DNA of 64,000 nt from an uncultured Eubacterium sp. (GTDB lineage: Bacteria; Bacillota; Clostridia; Lachnospirales; Lachnospiraceae). The notes beneath the pieces are model-generated. The model was given only the letters and a program-made list of their open reading frames with translations. It searched no databases and was not told the origin of the DNA. The translations under genes were made by a program, and so were the position numbers. This document shows, piece by piece, positions 18,341 to 26,482 of the stretch. Position 1 is the stretch's first letter. Each line of letters starts with the position of its first letter. Location: positions 54,039 through 118,038 of the forward strand of contig CAMUHY010000010.1 of assembly GCA_947088865.1 (NCBI GenBank), read 5' to 3'.

Positions 18341-19156
18341 TCATGTTTCAATAAGTTTTAACTTGCTAACAGGATGCACTTTTCTTTTTTCTACTGGAGG
18401 AAGCTGCATATAATCACCAAATTTAAAAGTCAAATAACTATCATAATCCTTAATTCCTTGAAATGTTACCCCTTCAAACACCGTATCGGCACTGCATTCA
18501 TACCAGCTTCTATAATATCCATATTCGTTGTTTGGCGCTGGAAACATCAATATGCGCACCATTCTTGTTTTTTTCCTATTATACCTTAAAATCATTCCAT
18601 GATAAAATGCAAATATTTCCTGTTCTGGTATTTTTGCAAGCAATTTAAACCATTTGCGTTTAAAATAATTTTTATCTGCTACCTGCCCAACCTTTGACCA
18701 CAATATTTTTCGCACGCAAAAACATTGAAAATTTTGAACACTTCTAATGATATAATTGTCTGAAACATTATCAAGCGGAAATATATCTATAAATATCCCT
18801 TGTTTATATGGCATGTGTTCTTGAAATTCTCTAAGAAAAAGTGTATTTTTTCTTCTTAATTTTCCATATCCCCAACGATACCCTTTTGTATTTCGATGGT
18901 CTTGAAAATAAAAACGTGTTGTATCAAGTTCTGTCTTACATGCCTTTCTAAATTTTTCATACTCCTCTCTTAACAATGCCACATCGGCATCATCGTCCCA
19001 AGGTATATAACCGCCGTGTCGAATTGCTCCCAATAAAGTGCCTGCTATAATGTTATAATGTATATTGCATTTTTTACATATCCGGTCTACTTCTTGGAGT
19101 AATTCTAATTGGATTAATTGTATATTGCGAAGTGTTGTACTATCTATCTCTAACAT
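18341..19156 (-). CDS. LicD family phosphotransferase
   Basis: 271 aa. The LicD core is IIAGTLLGAIRHGGYIPWDDDADVALLREEY (read as GTLLGAIRHGG followed by PWDDDADV), with the paired Asp expected to bind metal. LicD-fold enzymes move phosphocholine or other phospho-alcohols from a CDP donor to a sugar. It opens the operon that continues with the deoxysugar genes and has AAAGGAGG before its ATG. It is shorter and more divergent than the two other LicD proteins here (19500-20405, 30671-31585). Cytoplasmic, perhaps membrane-associated. The actual phospho-group is unknown. Confidence 0.85.
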   Translation of the reverse strand: MLEIDSTTLRNIQLIQLELLQEVDRICKKCNIHYNIIAGTLLGAIRHGGYIPWDDDADVALLREEYEKFRKACKTELDTTRFYFQDHRNTKGYRWGYGKLRRKNTLFLREFQEHMPYKQGIFIDIFPLDNVSDNYIIRSVQNFQCFCVRKILWSKVGQVADKNYFKRKWFKLLAKIPEQEIFAFYHGMILRYNRKKTRMVRILMFPAPNNEYGYYRSWYECSADTVFEGVTFQGIKDYDSYLTFKFGDYMQLPPVEKRKVHPVSKLKLIET

Positions 19157-19205
19157 AATCCTCCTTTATCCTGCCACAAAACCTTTACTCTTTTATTGTA
19201 AAAAA

Positions 19206-19301
19206 GACTGTCACAAAATGAATTTTCTACAAGTAAGATATCAAATGGTCGATTCATAACACTACATCATATCTTACAGAATTGTTCATTTTATAACAGC
19301 C
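19206..19301. repeat. MITE-like imperfect palindrome
   Basis: The 96-bp segment has terminal inverted repeats GACTGTCACAAAATGAA and (reverse strand of the right end) GGCTGTTATAAAATGAA, 14 of 17 identical. A second pair of arms, GTAAGATAT/ATATCTTAC, lies inside. Its right end, GTTCATTTTATA, recurs in the dyad at 23193-23280. No clear target duplication was seen. Confidence 0.5.
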
Positions 19302-19418
19302 TCTAATAGTCCTTATAACCTTATCTGTAATATAAATATAACCTTTATTATAATTCGCGATTCCATTCGCCACTATTGCAAACTCCATTTTGCAAATATT
19401 CTTATTCTTTTACCATTT

Positions 19419-19445
19419 ATATCGGCATATTCAACAGATACGTTA
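19419..19445 (-). promoter_or_regulatory. Sigma-D-like promoter upstream of the glycan operon
   Basis: Minus strand reads TAAC, 16 bp, CCGATAT, followed by AAA. It lies about 260 bases before the first gene (18341-19156) in an otherwise gene-free stretch of 343 bases. The -10 part is perfect, the -35 part has one mismatch. It would start RNA through the palindrome at 19206-19301. Confidence 0.5.
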
Positions 19446-19499
19446 ATATTTTGTTATTGTCTCTATTTTATATATGGTTTTTAATCTATTTAAGTTATC

Positions 19500-20405
19500 T
19501 TATACTAACGTTTCCCTTATATTATACAATTTTTGTCTTTTATAGAACGGATACTCATGGGCGCTTGTAGATATAACAGGATTCATATAATCCCCATATA
19601 ATACTGTAAGTATGTCATGGTATCCGCATGGCACATTAATTTCCATATCCATAAATTTCATCTTAATAACACTATCATACCATTCTTTCATATAATAAAA
19701 GGATTCTTCTCCTGTCTGTGCTATACGCAAAAATTGTGTCAATCGGTCACTTTCTTCTTCTGTACAAATAGAGGCAATATTATCATATAATTTTATAAGC
19801 TGATTGCGCAATGAATCATTATCTTGTAATGTTACATTACACATCTGTTCAATGTTTTTGATATATCCTTGTAACTGTCCTTGTTCTCGAATCTCGTCCA
19901 ATCTACATGCCACATCATAAACAATTGTATACATAGATTGCTGTAATTCTGCCATATCGTTATCAAAAGGCATATAATCCAAAGGATATATATCTACACC
20001 AACTACATACGGACAATCATAAAATTGTTTTTGTACATACTCTGGCACAGGATATACTGCAAAATTGCCTATACTGCTAAAAGGCTGACGATGGCTGACC
20101 TTTGTATAGCAACTATTTACTGAATAAAAATCTGGAAGTTCTTTTGATAAAATAGGAATTAATTTCATATAATCAGCTCTTTTTAAGCAAATATCAATAT
20201 CATCATCCCATGGAACAAATCCTTTATGCCGAACAGCGCCAAGCAATGTGCCATAATCTGCATAATATGTAATATTATACTTATCACATATGCGTATAAT
20301 CTCAGAAAGCACTTTCATTTGTGCTGCCCAAACCCGCTTCATTTCTGATTCTACTGCAAATCCTTCTATAATCTCCATCTTAAAGAAATCATCATTATAT
20401 TTCAT
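19500..20405 (-). CDS. LicD family phosphotransferase
   Basis: 301 aa with the LicD hallmark YADYGTLLGAVRHKGFVPWDDDIDICLKR (GTLLGAVRHKG then PWDDDIDI) at residues ~48-75. It is clearly paralogous to the LicD at 30671-31585: both begin with a xxEGFxxExxMKxVWAAQ segment and contain CPYVVG/IGLDIYPLDY. An in-frame GTG exists at 20417, but GGAG sits six bases before the ATG at 20405. Members transfer phospho-alcohols from CDP donors to glycans. It stands between the glycan operon and a phosphoesterase gene, with about 100 bases on the upstream side. Confidence 0.85.
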   Translation of the reverse strand: MKYNDDFFKMEIIEGFAVESEMKRVWAAQMKVLSEIIRICDKYNITYYADYGTLLGAVRHKGFVPWDDDIDICLKRADYMKLIPILSKELPDFYSVNSCYTKVSHRQPFSSIGNFAVYPVPEYVQKQFYDCPYVVGVDIYPLDYMPFDNDMAELQQSMYTIVYDVACRLDEIREQGQLQGYIKNIEQMCNVTLQDNDSLRNQLIKLYDNIASICTEEESDRLTQFLRIAQTGEESFYYMKEWYDSVIKMKFMDMEINVPCGYHDILTVLYGDYMNPVISTSAHEYPFYKRQKLYNIRETLV

Positions 20406-20516
20406 CACATTCTCCACTTTTTAACTTATTTTGCGCTTATTTATATAAACTACCCATTATCTAAAACCATTAGGATTGCAATAGCCCTATTTCAATACCT
20501 TAATATTGTTGATTTT

Positions 20517-21314
20517 TTATATATAAAATATTTTTTCATCTTCTAACCGAATACAAGCAAGCTTTGCCCCTGTCGTCTTATCGCGAAACACGCTCCCACA
20601 ATCAATATTATAAAATACACAATCTTTTTCTTTATCATAATATCGAAATACATCACCCTTATTATAAAAAAATTCATCCTTAATTATCGTAGGCGTATGT
20701 CCAGCTATAATCATGCCATGCGTTTTGCCGCCTAACTGACAGCTTTCTTTTCTGGCATACAGATAAAATTGTTCTAAACTTGAAAATGCAAAACTAATAT
20801 CTTCCAATTTTTCTGCATATCCTGCATGAACCACAATACAACTTCTATCTTTAATGACTGTCTTATAAAAATAAGGCATCTTGCGAATCAACTCTGCCCA
20901 ACGGCATAAATCATTTAAATTAACTCCAGAATCACTCAATAATTTATGAATTGTTCCATATAAATCAAAATATAAATCAGAAAGCCCTTTCTTCTTAAAA
21001 AGATATTTTACGGTTTCATACAAGACTATTGCTTCTTGATTAGAGTTAAAATCCGAATTTAATTCTTCTTCTCTGTCAAGTTGAAACATTAAATCAACAT
21101 AGGATGCAAATTCTTCTTCATGATTTCCTCTCACCAACCAAACATTATCTGGACAATGTTCTATCCACTTTAACATCTCATAACTATTTAACCCTCGTTC
21201 AATATAATCGCCTGCTCCTATTAATGTATCCGCCGCCGAAAAACCAATTTTATCCAGCATCAACAGAAATTCTTTATAACATCCATGTATATCACTTATT
21301 ACATAGGTACTCAA
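20517..21314 (-). CDS. PPP-superfamily metallophosphoesterase
   Basis: 265 aa from the TTG at 21314, which has AGAGGAG eleven bases upstream; an ATG at 21353 would add 13 residues but has only a cramped AAAGG. Motifs of the calcineurin-like PPP family are present: ISDIHGCY, GDYIERG, RGNHEEE, VVHAGY and AGHTP. The usual GDxxDRG has Glu in place of the second Asp. Relatives are bacterial Ser/Thr phosphatases and dinucleoside-tetraphosphate hydrolases; which one applies cannot be told. It lies next to LicD but on its own transcription unit or as the first gene before it. Confidence 0.8.
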   Translation of the reverse strand: MSTYVISDIHGCYKEFLLMLDKIGFSAADTLIGAGDYIERGLNSYEMLKWIEHCPDNVWLVRGNHEEEFASYVDLMFQLDREEELNSDFNSNQEAIVLYETVKYLFKKKGLSDLYFDLYGTIHKLLSDSGVNLNDLCRWAELIRKMPYFYKTVIKDRSCIVVHAGYAEKLEDISFAFSSLEQFYLYARKESCQLGGKTHGMIIAGHTPTIIKDEFFYNKGDVFRYYDKEKDCVFYNIDCGSVFRDKTTGAKLACIRLEDEKIFYI

Positions 21315-21526
21315 TCCATTTATATCTCCTCTTTCTTTATTCTTTTTATTCATCCTTTTTCATTAATCTGTTTATATATTTTCTACCATTAATATAGCAT
21401 GTTTCCTCAAAAAAAGATAACATTTTCATCTTTTTTACAAATTTTTTTACTTTTGCTATATATTATAAATTTACAAACTATTTTTTTATAATATTTGCAT
21501 GTTACTTTTACTGGTATTATTTTCCT

Positions 21527-21561
21527 TGTTATATTATAATAGGTTTATCTGTTATATTATA
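21527..21561 (+). repeat. Direct repeat TGTTATATTATA upstream of the reductase gene
   Basis: Two exact 12-base copies at 21527-21538 and 21550-21561, 23 bases apart, in the 300-base gap between divergent genes. They lie 55-90 bases before the plus-strand start codon and overlap -10-like sequence, so they could be a regulator site. The rest of the gap is AT-rich with nothing recognised. Confidence 0.5.
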
Positions 21562-21615
21562 GGCAACAATATGTAAAAAATGAAAATCAAAACATTAAAA
21601 TGGAGGAACACGATT

Positions 21616-23160
21616 ATGCCTAAAGATTATCTATCTGAATTTTTACCAGATTTAGAGGAATTTCGTAAAAAGACAATACAATTTCACAACAAAGAACTTT
21701 CTGTTGCAGAGTATAAAGCATTTTCTGGCGGCTTCGGAAGTTATGCCCAGCGAGGCGGCGAAAAACATATGTTAAGACTTCGTATGGCTGGAGGACGTCT
21801 TACAAAAGACCGACTTGAATTTGTTGTAAAAACTTGTGAAAAGTACCATATTAATTTTGTAAAACTGACAACCTGCCAATCCATTCAACTTCATAATCTG
21901 GAAGCCGAAAATTTATGTGAAATGATGGAGGAAGCTTGGAGGGCTGGTATGATTTCGCGAGGTGGCGGCGGTGATTTTCCTAGAAATATAATGGCTTCTC
22001 CTCTTTCTGGCGTACAACAAGACGAATATTTTGATGTTATGCCTTATGCTGAGGCGGCTGGAGAATATCTTATGCAATTTATCAAAGCTGTAAAATTCCC
22101 ACGCAAGCTTAAAGTATCCTTTAGCAGCAATCCTGCTAATGAACCTCATTCAACATTTCGAGATATGGGATTTTGCGCTAATGCTAATGGAACATTTGAC
22201 GTTTATATTTGCGGTGGTCTTGGCAATAATCCAAGTCTTGGCGTAAAAGTTGCCGCTAATATTGATGGAAGAAAAATTCTTTATTATATTAAGGCAATGG
22301 TAAATACATTTGTCACTTATGGAAATTACGAAAATAGAGCGAAATCAAGGACAAGATATCTAAAAGATACATTGGGAATAGATGGATTAATCAACGCATA
22401 TACCGAACAGCTTAAAAATGTTATGGAATCCGAACAGCTTGATATCGACGTTTCTCCTTGTGTTATCAACAAAACAGGCAATTCGTCTTTAAGTTATCCA
22501 CATAAACGTGCAGTTTCCCAAAAACAAAGTGGATTATACAGCATTTTTTATCAGCCATTAGGAGGAAAAATTGCTCCTGAAAAACTTAAAGAACTTTACA
22601 AAGTGATTAAAGATATGGATGATGTTGAGATACGTATTACACCAGACGAGGCATTATATGTTATCAACTGCAATGCCAGCGAAGCCCAAAAGGTGCTTGA
22701 AATCACAAATGATGGCGCCAATACGCTGTTTGAAACGTCCGTAGCCTGTGTGGGCGCCTCTACATGTCAAGTGGGGCTAGGTGATTCTCCCGCACTTCTT
22801 GCACGTTGTATTGAAGCTGTAAAAAAAGAAAATTTCCCAGATGGCGTACTTCCTAAAATTCACATTTCGGGCTGTCCTTCTTCCTGCGGTACACATCAGA
22901 TTGCTGCCATTGGTTTTCGCGGTGCAATGAAACCGACGCCTGAAGGTCCTAAACCTGCATTTGCTATCTTTGAGGGAGGTAATGACCGACAAGGCGAGGA
23001 AGTAATTGCTGGTACTGGCAAATCGATTGCCGTTGATGAAATTCCTAACTTTTTGGTAGAATTAGGACACATGGTTCATTCAGAAGGTATGATTTATGAA
23101 CAATGGATTCAATCAAATCATGATAAGCTTGTAAGCTTAATTGAAAAATATACGGCATAA
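21616..23160 (+). CDS. Nitrite/sulfite reductase family protein (siroheme, 4Fe-4S)
   Basis: 514 aa. The siroheme/4Fe-4S ligand motif is complete: ACVGASTCQ (Cys-X5-Cys) and, further on, SGCPSSCGTHQ (Cys-X3-Cys). Two ferredoxin-like half domains are visible, the first around GGFGSYAQRGGEKHML...RLTKDRLEFV. MASPLSG fits the family substrate region. The enzyme should carry out a six-electron reduction of sulfite or nitrite in the cytoplasm. The start at 21616 has GGAGG nine bases upstream; the frame continues to 21580. No electron-donor subunit or other sulfur gene is next to it, so the physiological substrate is open. Confidence 0.9.
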   Translation: MPKDYLSEFLPDLEEFRKKTIQFHNKELSVAEYKAFSGGFGSYAQRGGEKHMLRLRMAGGRLTKDRLEFVVKTCEKYHINFVKLTTCQSIQLHNLEAENLCEMMEEAWRAGMISRGGGGDFPRNIMASPLSGVQQDEYFDVMPYAEAAGEYLMQFIKAVKFPRKLKVSFSSNPANEPHSTFRDMGFCANANGTFDVYICGGLGNNPSLGVKVAANIDGRKILYYIKAMVNTFVTYGNYENRAKSRTRYLKDTLGIDGLINAYTEQLKNVMESEQLDIDVSPCVINKTGNSSLSYPHKRAVSQKQSGLYSIFYQPLGGKIAPEKLKELYKVIKDMDDVEIRITPDEALYVINCNASEAQKVLEITNDGANTLFETSVACVGASTCQVGLGDSPALLARCIEAVKKENFPDGVLPKIHISGCPSSCGTHQIAAIGFRGAMKPTPEGPKPAFAIFEGGNDRQGEEVIAGTGKSIAVDEIPNFLVELGHMVHSEGMIYEQWIQSNHDKLVSLIEKYTA

Positions 23161-23192
23161 CGCTTATTTTCAAACAATACTTTCTTTTTAAA

Positions 23193-23280
23193 GATAAAAT
23201 ATGCTCCCTCCTAAGAGACAAGTTTTTATTATTTCACTTGCCTACCTAGAAGGGAGCAGTTCATTTTATATAACAGCTTC
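23193..23280. repeat. Imperfect palindrome between converging genes
   Basis: Arms TGCTCCCT (23202-23209) and AGGGAGCA (23251-23258), with CAAGT/ACTTG inside and ATAAAAT/ATTTTAT outside. It can act as a terminator for both flanking genes. Its right end GTTCATTTTATATAACAGC resembles the right end of the 19206-19301 dyad, so a small mobile repeat is also possible. Confidence 0.5.
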
Positions 23281-23294
23281 TCTTTTAGTATTTT

Positions 23295-26210
23295 TTATTT
23301 TAATTTCAAGTCATGTCTTCTTTTTTTTACTACATAACCTGCTAAAACGGCTGCACTAAGCACTGCAAAAAGTGCATACATTACTGCATATAAGCCCTTT
23401 GTATCGCCTGTCTGAACACTCGAATTTGAATTTTGAGAGGAATCTGGAGTAACAGGCTTTGGATTATCTGGATTTTGGTCATTAGAATCTGGGTTTTCTG
23501 GATTCTCTGGATTTTCCGGATTCTCTGGAGGAGTTACATCATCAGGATTATTTACAACTTCATCTGTATATTCTACATTCAGTGAATGTATCGTTGTACG
23601 ATTTCCTGATTTGCCAGCACCTGCTGTACCTGTATGCTGTAAACCAAAACCACTGTAATGGTTTGCCTCACCCTCAAAAATATGTTTCAAATGTACCTCA
23701 TGCACAAGCTCTGCTGGTGAAGCAGAATCCTGAGGTGAAACTGTTGTTACGTCTGCTGTCAGCACATTGTCTTTCATTTCAATAACAACTGTACATCCTG
23801 GCAAAAATGCTGTGGATACAACGCCCTCTGTCAATGGTGTTGCTATACCATTTTTGTACTCCATTAATGTAAAAGTACAAGATTTTGCTGCATAATCTGC
23901 CAAAGCTGGATTGCTGATTTCTGGTACTCTGGCTATTCTTAATCCATAACCTGTCATTGTTATGGCATCATATTTAAAGTAAATATCCATAAATTGTTTT
24001 GCACTACCAAAGCCCTGTGCGGCTGTTTTGTGCGGTGACAACTCCACTGTCATTTTCATGTTTTGACGTTTCGTTGTGTCAACATAAACCAAACGCGCTC
24101 CCTGTGTAGTGGTCTGCAAACCATATGTACCCTCTGCACCCGATGCACCTGCCGCATAGGTATATGGCGCTTCATCTGCTGGCTTGTATGCCTTATCTGA
24201 CCAAATGCCGCCTTCTCTATATTCTGCTGGAAGATAGAATCCACCATACCAGTTGCCGCTCTCTAATGAATTTGTCCACTCATAATTATTTTCCTGTGTG
24301 TCATTTACTGCTGGAATGTAAGCTAAATGCTCCAAATCCACATTATAAGAGCTATCCGAATCCTTTGAGACAGCCGCCTTTTCAATCTGCACTGAGACAG
24401 CGCTAAACATGGAACTGCCTGCTTTAGAATTTGATGCTTTTGGCACAACTTCACAGAATATATATTTGCCAACATCATCATTTCTTAATACATATGCAGT
24501 ATATGGCGCTGAATCATCACGGACATATGTTGTCTGGGCAACTAATACCTTATCACTTCCATCTGCCTTTGTAGCTCTGTACCAGTTTACTTGACTGATG
24601 TCTTTTGCACCTTCTGTCAAGCCATTTAATACATACGATACCTTTATCGCACCATCTTTTGGTTCAGAAAGAACAGGTGTGCCTGCCAATGTTGGTGCGT
24701 CCACAATTGCTGGTGTCACATTAAAATACAATACCTTCTGCATTCCGTTTGATGCAGTTGCTGTCAAACAACTCTTCTTTGTTTCTAGTGTCATATTTTT
24801 TGCTGATACAACAACTGTTCCATCTGCCTGTGGTGAAATTTGAAGTGTATCGTCTGATACAGACCACTCTACCTTTTTGTCCGTACCCCCTAAAACAATT
24901 GGTGTTACAACAAGAGAATCTGTCTGATTACCTTCTAATTCTGGCAAAACATCTTTTGTGATACCTGGATAATCAAACTGAATATTCCATGTAGACACAG
25001 GCATACTATTCTTTTGTCCCAATGGGTCCCACTCTTCATAGCCTGCGCCATTAAGCAGATTATATATATTATATTCCCCATTATATTTAAATGCCTGAAG
25101 CTGCTGCTCATTTGGTGTAACAGAAAGTTCTGGACGACTTGGACTGATTACAAAATCTTGTCCATTTAACTTGTTATTATAAACAATTTGTCTTAAATCA
25201 TCGGATAAATTATTCTGTTTCCACTCCATTCCCTGCATATCACCTTTAAAGTTACAGTCAATAAACGCAAATGGTTTGGTGTTTTTACACAAAGTAATTA
25301 TTTTATTATCAGACAAATGCGTTGTAAAATCACATCCAAGATATGCCTGCATATAAAATGAAGCGCCGCCGCAAGGGGTGTTGGAATATAAGTCAAACGT
25401 ACAATTTTCAAAAATAGTAATATAACCTGTTCCTAAAGAGTCATCTGTACATTCCAAATGACAATCTTTTAACAAAGAACGCTTTGGTCTGTCATCCCTT
25501 GAAAACAAATTCAGTCTTGAAATAATATGACAATTTTCAAAAAACCATTCGTCCATATCCTCTATACCTGGAACCTTTGTTACTGCTTGTGCTTGTGTAA
25601 TAGATTCTTGTCTTTTTGGATGATTTTTTGATGGGTCTGCTTTATATACCAAATCCACATTACAATAATTGCCGATTGTAATGTCTTTCGCATGGAATCC
25701 GTCACCTACGCCAATCGTATTAAAGTTGCCGTTTGCGCCTGCATTTTGTCCTCTGTCTGATGCAATAACAACATCTTCTGGATTTCCCGTCATACCAGCT
25801 AATGTAATATAAGGCTGTGGTATGGTAAGACCAATCAAATCATTGCTTGGTCGAACTTCTGGCTTTGTATAATCATCTGTCCAATATACATCGGACGCCA
25901 GATAAATAACTGTTGGATTTTCCTTTGTACCTGGTGTTGCTGCTGCTACTGCATCCTGCAAACTTCTAAATGCAAAGCTGCCAAGCTCATCTGGACTTAA
26001 TCCTGCATCGACATACAATGAATGTTCCGATAGCTGAACGGTCGTTCCTTGATATTCAATGGAAGATAGCACTGCTCTACTCTCGCTCCTTTTTGTTGAC
26101 TCTCCGCTTTGGGCGTTTACAATAACAGAATGAAATGTACTGCTTGTACAAATCAATATTGCCGAAAGCCCTACTGCCGCAAAAGAGCCAAATAATCTTT
26201 TACGTCTCAT
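23295..26210 (-). CDS. Wall-anchored right-handed beta-helix protein (pectinesterase-like)
   Basis: 971 aa. Signal peptide MRRKRLFGSFAAVGLSAILI... with cleavage near residue 34. Residues ~60-400 resemble the pectinesterase/pectate-lyase beta helix (DGFHAKDITIGNYCN, IFENCTFDLYSN, FIDCNFKG), but the pectinesterase active-site motifs (QDTL, DFIFG) are not recognisable. Later Ig-like repeats and a C-terminal domain precede a PEN repeat spacer, then SVQTGDT, a hydrophobic helix and the tail VKKRRHDLKLK, a variant sortase signal. The start at 26210 is set by AGGGAG; the frame runs to 26270. Role in binding or cutting plant cell-wall pectin is inferred. Confidence 0.75.
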   Translation of the reverse strand: MRRKRLFGSFAAVGLSAILICTSSTFHSVIVNAQSGESTKRSESRAVLSSIEYQGTTVQLSEHSLYVDAGLSPDELGSFAFRSLQDAVAAATPGTKENPTVIYLASDVYWTDDYTKPEVRPSNDLIGLTIPQPYITLAGMTGNPEDVVIASDRGQNAGANGNFNTIGVGDGFHAKDITIGNYCNVDLVYKADPSKNHPKRQESITQAQAVTKVPGIEDMDEWFFENCHIISRLNLFSRDDRPKRSLLKDCHLECTDDSLGTGYITIFENCTFDLYSNTPCGGASFYMQAYLGCDFTTHLSDNKIITLCKNTKPFAFIDCNFKGDMQGMEWKQNNLSDDLRQIVYNNKLNGQDFVISPSRPELSVTPNEQQLQAFKYNGEYNIYNLLNGAGYEEWDPLGQKNSMPVSTWNIQFDYPGITKDVLPELEGNQTDSLVVTPIVLGGTDKKVEWSVSDDTLQISPQADGTVVVSAKNMTLETKKSCLTATASNGMQKVLYFNVTPAIVDAPTLAGTPVLSEPKDGAIKVSYVLNGLTEGAKDISQVNWYRATKADGSDKVLVAQTTYVRDDSAPYTAYVLRNDDVGKYIFCEVVPKASNSKAGSSMFSAVSVQIEKAAVSKDSDSSYNVDLEHLAYIPAVNDTQENNYEWTNSLESGNWYGGFYLPAEYREGGIWSDKAYKPADEAPYTYAAGASGAEGTYGLQTTTQGARLVYVDTTKRQNMKMTVELSPHKTAAQGFGSAKQFMDIYFKYDAITMTGYGLRIARVPEISNPALADYAAKSCTFTLMEYKNGIATPLTEGVVSTAFLPGCTVVIEMKDNVLTADVTTVSPQDSASPAELVHEVHLKHIFEGEANHYSGFGLQHTGTAGAGKSGNRTTIHSLNVEYTDEVVNNPDDVTPPENPENPENPENPDSNDQNPDNPKPVTPDSSQNSNSSVQTGDTKGLYAVMYALFAVLSAAVLAGYVVKKRRHDLKLK

Positions 26211-26226
26211 AAAAGTCTCCCTTTCT

Positions 26227-26282
26227 GCGCTGTTTTTAACAGTATTTCTGCCAACAGCGCACAGGCACAAAATAAATACTGT
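26227..26282 (-). promoter_or_regulatory. Possible pseudoknot leader of the beta-helix gene
   Basis: Two interleaved perfect helices can form on the transcript: ACAGUAUUU at 26274-26282 with 26239-26247, and GCGCUGUU at 26253-26260 with 26227-26234. The last strand lies just before the AGGGAG ribosome site. A 14-base part (26255-26268) recurs in the metK leader at 54357-54370 with one mismatch. Confidence 0.45.
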
Positions 26283-26446
26283 ATAATAACTCCTTCTGTC
26301 GTCTCCTATAAAGATTACTCCCCTTACATCTCAATAGAATATATCTATTATACTCCATTTTACATTTTTAAACTACTTAAAATCAGCATACTTTAAAACT
26401 TTTTACAAATTTTTAGAACAAATTTTATTTATGTAGTTAAACCATC

Positions 26447-26472
26447 AAAAAAACTGCTGCACGAAGCAGCAG
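26447..26472 (-). terminator. Intrinsic terminator of the fic gene
   Basis: Minus strand stem CTGCTGC / GCAGCAG with a five-base loop, followed by TTTTTTT. Eleven bases after the stop of the Fic protein gene. Confidence 0.85.
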
Positions 26473-26482
26473 GAAAATCAAT

